Shown: in pieces, positions 26,369-34,901 of the stretch
Position numbering within the stretch: position 1 is the stretch's first letter
How the letters are laid out: each line of letters begins with the position of its first letter
The notes under the pieces: generated by a model
Seen by the model: the letters and a program-made list of their open reading frames with translations, nothing else
Told to the model about the DNA's origin: nothing
The model's database searches: none
Translations under genes and position numbers: made by a program
Source: JAFDVL01 sp963794955
GTDB taxonomy: Bacteria > Acidobacteriota > Blastocatellia > RBC074
Direction: 5' to 3'
DNA length: 64,000 nt
Assembly: GCA_963794955.1 (NCBI GenBank)
Contig: CAWCGF010000031.1
Span: 1-64,000, forward strand

Positions 26369-28966
26369 ATGCAAAAAGCCAAACGCCTGCTTGTGTTATT
26401 CGTACTGCTGCTGACAGCTTATCTTGTCGGACAGCAACCCTTCAGCAGCGCCGCGCAAACCGCCGTTGACTTCAACCGTGACATTCGCCCGATCCTTTCG
26501 GACAAATGTTGGGCGTGTCACGGCCCCGATGCGACGGCGAAAAAGATCAAGTTGCGCCTTGATGACGAAGCCAGCGCCAAAGCTAATCTCGGCGGACATT
26601 TCGCCATCGTTCCCGGCCATCCAGAACAAAGCGAACTCATCAAACGCGTAACATCGGAAGATAAGTACGAACAGATGCCGCCCGCAGCTTCGGGCAAGAC
26701 GCTGACGCCGCGCGAGATTGAATTGCTGCGTTTGTGGATCAAGCAGGGGGCGCAATGGGCGCGGCACTGGTCATTTGTCGTGCCGCAGCGCCCTGCGTTT
26801 CCGCAAGTCAAAAACTCTGCGTGGCCGAAAACCGCGATTGATTATTTTGTATTGGCAAAACTCGAAGAGAAAGGCTGGCAGCCTGCGCCTGCGGCAGATC
26901 GCGCGACATTGCTGCGCCGCGTCTCGTTTGATTTGACGGGCTTGCCGCCCACGTTGCAGGAGGTGGATGCGTTCCTCAATGACAAAGCGCCGAACGCTTA
27001 TGAAAAGGTAGTAGATCGGTTATTGGCTTCGCCGCGTTATGGCGAACGGATGGCGTTTGAGTGGTTGGATGCGGCGCGCTATGCCGACACGAATGGCTAT
27101 CAAAACGACGGCGACCGTTCGATGTGGCGCTGGCGCGATTGGGTGATCGAAGCGTTCAATCAGAATATGCCGTGGGATCAATTCACCATCGAACAACTCG
27201 GTGGCGATTTGTTGCCGAACCCGACGATGGCACAGCGCATTGCCACCGGATTCAATCGCAACCATCGCCAGAATTCCGAAGACGGTTTGGTACCGGAAGA
27301 ATATGCGGTCGAATATGTCGTGGATCGCGTAGACACTACGTCCACAGTTTTCCTCGGCCTGACGATGGGATGCGCGCGTTGCCACACTCACAAGTACGAT
27401 CCGCTGACGCATAAGGAGTATTACCAGCTTTACGCTTACTTCAACAGCATCCGTGAGGACGGGCGCTCGGCATATCACAATTCGCCCCCATATATTTACG
27501 CGCCGACGACAGCACAACAAGCGCAGGCCGAGAAGCTGCAAACACAACTCGCGCAAGCCGAAAAGGATTTGCAGCGGTTGTCGCAACAGCACCGCGCGGC
27601 GCGGCAAAGTTGGGAGCGTTCGCTGGCTGAAGCCAATGCTCCGCCGCAATGGTTTCCAGCAGAAAATCTGTTGCTGCGACATGCGCTTTCGGCGCAGGCC
27701 AAAGGCGAAATCCTGGCGCAGGAAAAAGCGCGTGTCGCGGCGGGTTACGCTGCCGTGCCGACAGCCATACCGACTACGCCATCGGTGATGAGCTTTCGCG
27801 AAGGGACGCCCACCCATGCGCCAGCCCCCACGGGAGAGGGAACTATCTTTGACGGCAAGTTGTTTTTTGACGCGGGGCGCATCGGCAGTTTTGATTATCA
27901 AGACCGCTTGATTGAACACCGCGATCAGTTCGCGCTCTCGCTGTGGTTTTATCCTGAGTCGGAAAACGCGGGCGCGTTGATGACACGGATGCAGGACGTG
28001 TCAGGCGAGAAAGTAAATGGCCTCCCCAAAACGCGCGGCTACGGATTGTTTATGCTCAATGGCAAATTGCATTGGAACGCCGTCAGCGCCTTTCCCGACG
28101 ATGCGTGGCGCGTCGAAACTGCCGATGCTATTCCGCTGAAACAATGGCATCATGTTGTAGCCATTTTCGACGGACGCCATCCTTACGAACACGCACAAAT
28201 TTATCTCAATGGACAGAAGCAGCCGCTCAAGGTCAATCTGGCACGTCTGTTTCGCACCTTCGCCGACGGCAGCACCAGTTTGAAAATTGGCGCGGGGGGC
28301 GGGCCTGAACATCGTTTCAACGGTCGGATCAGCGAAGCGCGACTGTACCAATCGCTGCTTACCAACGAACAAATTGCTATGCTCGCCTGCGCCGATCCAT
28401 TGCCAAAAATTGCTGCCCTGAAGCCAGCACAACGCAATGAAGCACAACGCCTGAAGCTCTTCAACGCGTGGCAAGCGAGTTACGCGCCGGAGGAAGTACA
28501 ACAGGTTTATCGTCAACGCGCCGCCTTGCGCTACGCGCTCGCACAGCATGAACTCACTTATCCGCTGGTGATGGTGATGGACGAAACTGAAACTCCACGA
28601 CCCACAAAAATTCTGCGGCGTGGCGCTTACGACTTGCCCGGCGAAGAAGTCTCGCGCGGCTTGCCCGCAGCACTCGCGCCCAACCTGACGAACCAGCCGG
28701 CCAATCGGCTCGAATTCGCGCGCTGGTTGGTGAGCGCAGAAAATCCGCTGACGGCGCGCGTGACCGTCAATCGTTTCTGGCAAATGATTTTCGGCACTGG
28801 CCTCGTCAAAACCGTCGAAGATTTCGGCGCACAAGGCGAATTGCCGTCGCATCCCGAATTGCTGGATTGGCTGGCAGTGGAATTTAGAGGGGGAGAAGGG
28901 GAGAAGGGGAGAAGGGGAGAAGGGGAGAATCCGCAATCTGCATCCGCAATCCGCAATGGGATGTGA
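26369..28966 (+). CDS. PSCyt1-DUF1549-LamG-DUF1553 protein, N-terminal part (gene split by a repeat insertion)
   Basis: 865 residues from ATG 26369. It has a signal/anchor segment (1-30) and a planctomycete-type cytochrome c domain with the heme site CWACHG near residue 50. DUF1549 follows (IDYFVLAKLEEKGW; LTGLPPTLQEVDAF; FLGLTMGCARCHTHKYDP, a second CxxCH-like site). Next are a coiled-coil linker (about residues 375-420), a LamG/concanavalin-like domain (about 505-680, LSLWFYPESENAGALMTRM), and the start of DUF1553 (ARWLVSAENPLTARVTVNRF). After AVEF (about 28885) the reading enters a GGGGAGAA tandem repeat and stops at 28964. The rest of DUF1553 continues in another frame from 28957. Such proteins co-occur with DUF1501 proteins and sulfatases; their biochemical role is unproven, probably periplasmic redox or polymer handling. 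Confidence 0.88.
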   Translation: MQKAKRLLVLFVLLLTAYLVGQQPFSSAAQTAVDFNRDIRPILSDKCWACHGPDATAKKIKLRLDDEASAKANLGGHFAIVPGHPEQSELIKRVTSEDKYEQMPPAASGKTLTPREIELLRLWIKQGAQWARHWSFVVPQRPAFPQVKNSAWPKTAIDYFVLAKLEEKGWQPAPAADRATLLRRVSFDLTGLPPTLQEVDAFLNDKAPNAYEKVVDRLLASPRYGERMAFEWLDAARYADTNGYQNDGDRSMWRWRDWVIEAFNQNMPWDQFTIEQLGGDLLPNPTMAQRIATGFNRNHRQNSEDGLVPEEYAVEYVVDRVDTTSTVFLGLTMGCARCHTHKYDPLTHKEYYQLYAYFNSIREDGRSAYHNSPPYIYAPTTAQQAQAEKLQTQLAQAEKDLQRLSQQHRAARQSWERSLAEANAPPQWFPAENLLLRHALSAQAKGEILAQEKARVAAGYAAVPTAIPTTPSVMSFREGTPTHAPAPTGEGTIFDGKLFFDAGRIGSFDYQDRLIEHRDQFALSLWFYPESENAGALMTRMQDVSGEKVNGLPKTRGYGLFMLNGKLHWNAVSAFPDDAWRVETADAIPLKQWHHVVAIFDGRHPYEHAQIYLNGQKQPLKVNLARLFRTFADGSTSLKIGAGGGPEHRFNGRISEARLYQSLLTNEQIAMLACADPLPKIAALKPAQRNEAQRLKLFNAWQASYAPEEVQQVYRQRAALRYALAQHELTYPLVMVMDETETPRPTKILRRGAYDLPGEEVSRGLPAALAPNLTNQPANRLEFARWLVSAENPLTARVTVNRFWQMIFGTGLVKTVEDFGAQGELPSHPELLDWLAVEFRGGEGEKGRRGEGENPQSASAIRNGM
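28886..28956 (+). repeat. Tandem-repeat insertion inside the DUF1553 gene
   Basis: Five exact GGGGAGAA octamers (28890-28929) are followed by CCGCAAT/CTGCAT-type words (28930-28956). They replace the few residues expected between VEF and WDVKALLKTIV. The insertion shifts the frame and creates an ATGTGA stop/start at 28961-28966. The same octamer words occur between the microcompartment genes. Confidence 0.8.
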
Positions 28967-29715
28967 AAGCCTTGCTCAAAACCATTGTGATGAGTGCGAC
29001 CTACCAGCAATCGTCAACGCGTGATCAGCGCACAACCAATCCGCAATCAGAAGATGGGGAGAATCGTTGGCTCGCGCGTGGCCCGCGCCTGCGCCTGACG
29101 GCAGAAATGATCCGCGATCAGGCGCTGTTAGTATCAGGCTTGCTGACTGAAAAGCTCGGCGGCCCTTCAGTGAAGCCGTATCAACCGGCGGGATTGTTCC
29201 GCGACATGACCTTCTCAAATATGACAGCGTATGAACACGCCAAAGGCGATGATTTGTGGCGGCGCAGTTTGTATAGCTATTGGAAGCGCACGGTCTTCAA
29301 TCCGGCGCTGCTGGTATTCGACGCAACGGCGCGCGAACAATGCACGGTGCGCGAGACGCGGACGAATACGCCGTTGCAGGCGCTGAATCTGATGAACGAT
29401 GTTACTTACCTCGAAGCCGCGCGCTTACTGGCCGAACGCATGCTGAAAGAAGGCGGCGCGACGGCTGATGAACGCTTGTCGTGGGCCTTTCGCGCCGTGA
29501 CTTCTCGCGTGCCACGCGCGCGTGAATTGACTACATTGCGCGAGAGTTTGACGGCACAACAGCAATGGTATCAGGCCCATTTGCCCGCCGCCGAAAAGCT
29601 GCTGCGCATCGGCGAAAAGCGCAATGACGCGGCGTTGCCCATAGGCGAGGTCGCCGCGTATACGACCGTGGCAAGTTTGCTATTGAACCTGGATGAAGTG
29701 ATTACGAAGCAGTAA
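28963..29715 (+). CDS. DUF1553 C-terminal part, separated from its N-terminal half
   Basis: 250 residues beginning VKALLKTIVMSATYQQSS, the normal continuation of DUF1553, with RGPRLRLTAEMIRDQALLVSG, SVKPYQPAGLFRDM, YSYWKRTVFNPALLVFDA and RETRTNTPLQALNLMND. The last block ends the domain core. It has no start signal of its own except GTG 28963, which overlaps the ATGTGA end of the first part, so reinitiation is possible. Otherwise the pair is a broken gene. The DUF1501 gene follows 12 bp downstream, as is usual for this pairing. If the repeat length varies between cells, the frame could be restored, but that is speculation. Confidence 0.82.
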   Translation: MKALLKTIVMSATYQQSSTRDQRTTNPQSEDGENRWLARGPRLRLTAEMIRDQALLVSGLLTEKLGGPSVKPYQPAGLFRDMTFSNMTAYEHAKGDDLWRRSLYSYWKRTVFNPALLVFDATAREQCTVRETRTNTPLQALNLMNDVTYLEAARLLAERMLKEGGATADERLSWAFRAVTSRVPRARELTTLRESLTAQQQWYQAHLPAAEKLLRIGEKRNDAALPIGEVAAYTTVASLLLNLDEVITKQ

Positions 29716-29727
29716 AGGTGAACACTT

Positions 29728-31141
29728 ATGCAACCGCTCAACGAATTACAAACCCAAATCACCCGTCGCGCTTTTCTCAACAGTTGTACCGTTGGCACGG
29801 CGGCGCTCGCTTCATTATTGAATGAAAGCGCCGTGGCGCAGGTTGCCAAACCCAAAGCCAAGCGCGTGATTTATCTGTTTCAATCGGGCGCGCCTTCGCA
29901 ATTGGATTTGTTTGATCCCAAGCCGCACCTGGAAAAATATCGTGGGCAGAACCTGCCGGACTCGATTCGCAAGGGGCAGCGGTTGACGGGGATGACGGCA
30001 TTTCAATCAAGCTTTCCTACCGCGCCTTCGATGTTCAAGTTTGCGCAGCATGGTCAATCGGGCGCGACGTTGAGCGAGTTGTTGCCACATACGGCGCGCA
30101 TTGTGGACAACGTGAGCTTTCATCAAGTCTATGTTCACCGAACAGATCAATCACGATCCGGCGATTACGTTTTCGCTGACGGGCTTTCAGTTGGCGGGGC
30201 GTCCGAGTCTAGGCTCATGGTCGTCGTATGGTTTGGGCAGCGAGAACAAAGACCTGCCTGCCTTCGTCGTGATGGTTTCGCTGGGCACGGGCAATCAGGC
30301 CGATCAGCCGTTGTATGACCGACTGTGGGGCAGCGGCTTTTTGCCGTCGCAATATCAGGGCGTGAAGTTTCAAAGTGGCCCCGATCCGGTGTGGTACTTA
30401 TCGAATCCGGCAGGGTTGAGCGACAACGTACGCCGCCGCTTTCTCGACGACCTCGCCCGGATGAATCAGCAAAACGCCGAGGTGGTCGGCGACCCTGAAA
30501 TCACGGCGCGCGTGGCGCAATACGAAATGGCGTATCGCATGCAATCGTCGGTGCCGGAGTTGACCGATTTATCGAAAGAGCCTGAACGAACATTTGCACG
30601 CTACGGCCCCGATGCGCGCAAGCCGGGCACCTACGCGGCGAATTGCATTCTGGCGCGGCGGCTCGCGGAACGCGGCGTGCGCTTCATTCAACTGTTTCAT
30701 CGCGGCTGGGATCAGCACAACAACTGCCCCAGGCAGATTACGAATCAGACGCGCGACACTGACCAGCCTACGGCAGCCTTGATTGAAGACCTCAAAGAAC
30801 GCGGCATGCTGGAAGATACACTGGTGATATGGGGTGGCGAATTCGGGCGTACGGTGTACTCGCAAGGCAAGTTAACCGAAACCGATTATGGCCGCGATCA
30901 TCATCCGCGCTGCTTTACGATTTGGCTGGCAGGCGGCGGCATCAAGCCCGGCCTGACGATAGGTGAGACGGACGATTTCAGCTACAACATTACGCGCGAT
31001 CCCGTAGAAGTTCACGACCTCAACGCCACCATCCTGCATTGCCTTGGTATTGATCATACGAAACTGACTCACCGTTTTCAGGGCCGCGACTTTCGGCTAA
31101 CGGATGTACACGGCCAGGTCTTGACGAGTTTGCTGGCCTGA
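29728..31141 (+). CDS. DUF1501 protein 1, one frameshift near 30118
   Basis: An exported protein with a twin-arginine-like signal (ITRRAFLNSCTVGTAALASL) and the DUF1501 alkaline-phosphatase-like fold. It has RVIYLFQSGAPSQLDLFDPK, then in the second frame SMFTEQINHDPAITF, LARRLAERGVRFIQLFHRGW, LEDTLVIWGGEFGRT, GRDHHPRCFTIWLAGGGIK and VHDLNATILHCLGIDH. The first frame runs from 29728 to about 30118, the rest from there to 31141. The span exceeds a multiple of three by one base, fitting one inserted base. Intact length is about 470 residues, normal for the family. DUF1501 proteins nearly always neighbour PSCyt1/DUF1553 proteins, as here. Their chemistry is not established; the metal-site motifs resemble the sulfatase/phosphatase superfamily. 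Confidence 0.87.
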
Positions 31142-31189
31142 TTTTATTGACCTGATGCTGCGAACAGCGCATTGTTGCAGCAGGAGACT

Positions 31190-32674
31190 ATGAACAACAA
31201 CTCTCGCTTTCATCGCTTCCCCGAACGGCGTTGGCCAACGCGCCGCGAATTCCTCTGGCAATCCGGTGGCGGACTGGGCGCGCTGGCGCTGGCGTCAATG
31301 TTGGGGCGCGATGAAGCTTTGGCACAAGGCGGAAAGCTGCACCATCCCGCGAAAGCTAAACGCGTCGTCCATTTTTTTATGGCGGGCGCGGCGAGCCATC
31401 TTGACCTATTCGATTACAAACCGGAACTCGTCAAGCGCCACGGCCAACCGAGCGATTTTGGCGAACATGTCGAAGCCTTTCAAGACGGCCTCGGCCCGTG
31501 GCTGAAACCCATCTGGGATTTTAAGCCGTACGGCAAAAGCGGCAAGCTACTGGGCGAACCAGTCGCAGCGCTTGGTAGCGTCGTGGATGACATCGCGTTC
31601 GTTCACAATATGGTCAGCAAGTCGGGCGTTCACAGCACGGCGACGCTGCTGCAAGCGACGGGTTTTTTGTTGCCTGGTTTTCCCGGCGCGGGCTGTTGGG
31701 TGAGCTATGGCCTCGGTTCGATGAACGACAACCTGCCGACGTTTGTAGTGTTGCCCGATCATCGCGGCATGGCCTCAAACGGCGTAAAGAATTGGGATGC
31801 CGCGTTCCTGCCTGCCGAACATAGCGGCACGATGATTTATCCCGGCACGGCTGAGCCTGTTGCCGATCTGTTCCCCCACAAATCCGCCAGTTACATCACC
31901 CGCGACAGCGAAGCTGCAACGCAGCAATTAATGGCCGAAATCAACCGCACACACGCCGCGCCGCGCGCAGGTGATCAGCGGTTGGAAGGCCGCATTCGCA
32001 GCTACGAACTTGCCGCCAAAATGCAACTCGCTGCGCCCGAAGCCTTGAATCTGAAGGCTGAACCAGCGCACGTGTTGAAGTTGTATGGGTTGGATCGTGG
32101 CCCGCGCGACTGGCCAAAAGAAATCAACGACGAAGAAGAGACGTTTCACTTCGCGCAAAAATGTCTGGCCGCGCGTCGGTTGCTGGAACGTGGCGTGCGT
32201 TTCGTGCAGGTGTGGAGCGGCAACGACAACAGCTTCCCGCGCCGCAATTGGGATTCGCACGAAAACATCAAACAAGATCACGGCCCGCTCGCCACCGGGA
32301 TGGCGCGTGGCTGTGCGGCGTTTATTCAGGACTTGAAACAGCGCGGCTTACTCGAAGACACGATCATTTTGTGGACGACAGAGTTTGGTCGGATGCCATC
32401 GAGTCAGGCGGGCAAGGGGCGCGATCACAATCCATTTTGTTTTACGAATTGGCTCTGCGGCGGCGGCATCAAAGGCGGCATTACGTATGGCGAGAGCGAC
32501 GAGTTTGGCTATAAGCCCCTGGATCGCAAGAACCCGACGGAAGTCTATGACATTCACGCGACGATGTTGCACCTGCTCGGTCTGGATCATGAACAACTGA
32601 GTTTCTATCACAACGGCATCAAACGTCGCCTGACCGATGTGCATGGGCATGTCATCAAACCGTTGCTCGCCTAA
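31190..32674 (+). CDS. DUF1501 protein 2
   Basis: An intact 494-residue paralogue of the preceding gene. ATG 31190 follows CAGGAG and starts a twin-arginine-type signal (WPTRREFLWQSGGGLGALAL, ending ALAQ). Landmarks are VVHFFMAGAASHLDLFDYK, FVHNMVSKSGVHSTATLLQA, GAGCWVSYGLGSMNDNLP, LLERGVRFVQVWSG, LEDTIILWTTEFGRMP, GRDHNPFCFTNWLCGGGIKG and YDIHATMLHLLGLDHEQL. It has the same metal-site pattern (D, E, H..H) as DUF1501 protein 1. It is expected to be folded before Tat export to the periplasm. It sits between the first DUF1501 gene and the BNR-4 gene in one transcription unit. Confidence 0.92.
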   Translation: MNNNSRFHRFPERRWPTRREFLWQSGGGLGALALASMLGRDEALAQGGKLHHPAKAKRVVHFFMAGAASHLDLFDYKPELVKRHGQPSDFGEHVEAFQDGLGPWLKPIWDFKPYGKSGKLLGEPVAALGSVVDDIAFVHNMVSKSGVHSTATLLQATGFLLPGFPGAGCWVSYGLGSMNDNLPTFVVLPDHRGMASNGVKNWDAAFLPAEHSGTMIYPGTAEPVADLFPHKSASYITRDSEAATQQLMAEINRTHAAPRAGDQRLEGRIRSYELAAKMQLAAPEALNLKAEPAHVLKLYGLDRGPRDWPKEINDEEETFHFAQKCLAARRLLERGVRFVQVWSGNDNSFPRRNWDSHENIKQDHGPLATGMARGCAAFIQDLKQRGLLEDTIILWTTEFGRMPSSQAGKGRDHNPFCFTNWLCGGGIKGGITYGESDEFGYKPLDRKNPTEVYDIHATMLHLLGLDHEQLSFYHNGIKRRLTDVHGHVIKPLLA

Positions 32675-32700
32675 GCGCAAATAACAGGGGAATCATCATT

Positions 32701-34113
32701 CTGAATCAGCATAGCGTCGCCAAATTCCTTGCTCTTGCCCTACTCGCAATAGCCTCAATGACTACCTTGGCGCAAACAGCCAAAGACGATGGTTATCGCG
32801 GCATCTGGTATTTTAATCAACCGTCCGGCGACGAGTACGTTTACAAATACAGCGGCGGCTTTGCGACCTATCCGCAGCAACACGCCCCTATCGCCATATA
32901 TGCAGAACAAGTGAAAAAGACGTTCTTCTGTTATGGCGGCGTGACCAAAGACAGCAAATCATTGCTGCACATGGTTTCGTATTTCGACCATCGCACGGGA
33001 ATGGTGCCACGTCCGACCATCCTGCTGAACAAAGAAACCGAGGATGCGCACGATAACCCGGTGATGACGATTGATGCGCAGGGATACATTTGGATTTTCT
33101 CAAATTCGCACGGACTCACGCGCCCGTCATACATTCATCGCAGTACCAAGCCTTATGCAATTGACGCCTTCGAGCGCATCGTGACCACGAACTTTTCTTA
33201 CGGTCAAATCTGGCATCTGGGAAAAGACGGATTTCTATTTTTGCACACGCGCTATTCCAAAGCAGGTCATCGCCGCCTTTTCTGGATGAATAGCGCGGAT
33301 GGCAAGCAATGGAGCGCAGGCCAAATGCTCGCGCACATTGCCGAAGGCGATTATCAAATTAGCTGGCAGCGCGGGAATGTCGTCGGCACCGCTTTCGATT
33401 ATCACCCTGCTGCGGAGCATCGCGCTGCGTCTATCAGCGCGGGGCTGAACGCGCGCACGAATCTGTATTACCTGGCAACACCGGACGCCGGGAAAACCTG
33501 GCGCAACGCCGCCGGACAAGCGGTCGCAACTCCGCTGACGGCTACCCAGAATGCTGCCTTGGTACATGATTATGAACGTGAGAATTTGCTGGTGTATCTG
33601 AAAGATTTGCAATTCGATAGGCAGGGGTATCCGGTGATTCTTTATCTGACCTCGCGCGGCTATCAGTCCGGGCCAGCCAATAATCCGCGCACGTGGCAGA
33701 CCGCCCGCTGGACTGGCAACGCGTGGGAGATTCGCGCTGCGTTTACCTCAGAGAACAATTATGATCACGGTTCGCTTTATCTCGAAACGGACGGCACGTG
33801 GCGCATCCTCGCACCTGCTTTGCCCGGCCCGCAACGCTTCAATCCCGGTGGCGAAGTCGCAAACTGGATAAGCCACGATCAAGGGCGTAACTGGCGTTTG
33901 GCGAAACAACTGACCCGCAACAGCGCGCGCAATCACACTTACGTGCGCCGACCGCTCCACGCACATCCCGACTTCTATGCCTTATGGGCGGACGGTCATG
34001 CGCGCCAGCCCTCGGAATCAAGCCTCTATTTCACTAATAGAACTGGCACAAAGGTCTGGAAGCTGCCAACCCTAATGACTGGCGATTTTGCCAAACCGCA
34101 GATCGTCCGGTAG
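32701..34113 (+). CDS. Secreted BNR-4 repeat protein; probable non-ATG start
   Basis: A beta-propeller-like protein of the BNR_4 family: DGYRGIWYFNQPSGDEYVYK, VKKTFFCYGGVTKDS, MVSYFDHRTGMVPRPTIL, NPVMTIDAQGYIWIFSNSHG, YGQIWHLGKDGFLFLHTRYS. Relatives occur in polysaccharide-degradation clusters and some are related to lyases; no catalytic activity can be assigned here. The first ATG in frame (32758) would cut a signal peptide in half. Reading back, the frame gives NQHSVAKFLALALLAIASMT from CTG 32701, placed about 10 bases after AGGGG. I therefore use CTG 32701 as the start, or assume a miscalled ATG. It ends the plus-strand cluster and converges with the next gene. Confidence 0.8.
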   Translation: MNQHSVAKFLALALLAIASMTTLAQTAKDDGYRGIWYFNQPSGDEYVYKYSGGFATYPQQHAPIAIYAEQVKKTFFCYGGVTKDSKSLLHMVSYFDHRTGMVPRPTILLNKETEDAHDNPVMTIDAQGYIWIFSNSHGLTRPSYIHRSTKPYAIDAFERIVTTNFSYGQIWHLGKDGFLFLHTRYSKAGHRRLFWMNSADGKQWSAGQMLAHIAEGDYQISWQRGNVVGTAFDYHPAAEHRAASISAGLNARTNLYYLATPDAGKTWRNAAGQAVATPLTATQNAALVHDYERENLLVYLKDLQFDRQGYPVILYLTSRGYQSGPANNPRTWQTARWTGNAWEIRAAFTSENNYDHGSLYLETDGTWRILAPALPGPQRFNPGGEVANWISHDQGRNWRLAKQLTRNSARNHTYVRRPLHAHPDFYALWADGHARQPSESSLYFTNRTGTKVWKLPTLMTGDFAKPQIVR

Positions 34114-34154
34114 CAGCGGCCAATGCGCCACAGCGCGCTAACGAAGCAATTGCA

Positions 34155-34766
34155 TTAGCCAATCTGCCCTTCGCGTCGCAGGTGGACACCATCAGAGCTG
34201 CGGAGAATCAGCCAGGCATTTTCCGCCGGACGCCAGACCGCCAGATCAAGTTTGCCGTCGTCGTCATAATCTGCCGGCACTGGCGAATCGCCGCGTTCGC
34301 CCCATTGCCGCAGGTTTGGCCTGCCGGTCGAACTCAGGATGATATACCACCCCCCCTCCGACGGACGCCACACGGCCAAGTCAGTTTTGTGATCGCCGTC
34401 ATAATCGTCGGGCACCGGCACATCGTCGCGCGCGCCCCATAAAATGTATTTGGTCTGTTGGTCGGATGACTGCCGAATTACCCAGTAGCCATCCTGGGTG
34501 CGCCAGACGGCCTCATCAATTTCGCCATCGCCGTCATAGTCGCCGGGGACTTTGATTTCCTGGTCGGCGTCCGGCAGCGATGTTATGGGCGGATTGTCCT
34601 GCGCGCGCGGCAACGCGGCGCTCATCGTGGAACCCATCGCTCGTTGCGCGTTATCGTGCATGGAGTGAAAGAGCTTCCATGTTATCGCCCCCAATCCGGT
34701 CAGCAACAAGGCGCAGGCGCTGACGGCAACGGTGATTTTGAATCGCTGAAATTGCGCTTGTCTCAT
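34155..34766 (-). CDS. Membrane-anchored FG-GAP/VCBS-repeat protein
   Basis: 203 residues from ATG 34766, which follows GGGAGA. Upstream in-frame codons lie in a repeat and were rejected. One transmembrane segment (about residues 8-27, ITVAVSACALLLTGLGAITW) anchors the protein. Three repeats of about 45 residues follow, each shaped VPxDYDGDxxxDxAVWRPxxxxWxIxxSS, the FG-GAP/VCBS pattern with calcium-binding-like DxDxD loops. Such modules build beta-propellers or stack on extracellular adhesin-like proteins, but three repeats alone are too few for a propeller. No enzyme domain is present. Function unknown, probably surface binding. It lies downstream of the dipeptidase-like gene on the same strand. 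Confidence 0.75.
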   Translation of the reverse strand: MRQAQFQRFKITVAVSACALLLTGLGAITWKLFHSMHDNAQRAMGSTMSAALPRAQDNPPITSLPDADQEIKVPGDYDGDGEIDEAVWRTQDGYWVIRQSSDQQTKYILWGARDDVPVPDDYDGDHKTDLAVWRPSEGGWYIILSSTGRPNLRQWGERGDSPVPADYDDDGKLDLAVWRPAENAWLILRSSDGVHLRREGQIG

Positions 34767-34793
34767 GAATATATTCTCCCGTTCTGTGTAAAT

Positions 34794-34891
34794 GGTGGTC
34801 GGTGGTCGGTGGCTGGTAGTCCGTTGCAAGAAAGATTCTAGCTTGAGGACTGGACAATAACCGACCACCGACCACCGACCACCAACCACCA
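34794..34891. repeat. Heptamer GGTCGGT tandem repeat forming an inverted repeat
   Basis: The left arm (34794-34822) repeats GGTCGGT and ends with TGGTAGTCC. The right arm (about 34847-34891) carries the complementary ACCGACC units. It fills the gap between the FG-GAP gene and the gene upstream of it. Confidence 0.75.
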
Positions 34892-34901
34892 ACTATCGGG
34901 C

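Noticed and set aside
34767..34892. Longer N-terminus for the FG-GAP protein
   Set aside because: The extra codons come from the GGTCGGT repeat; ATG 34766 has a ribosome site and starts the membrane anchor.
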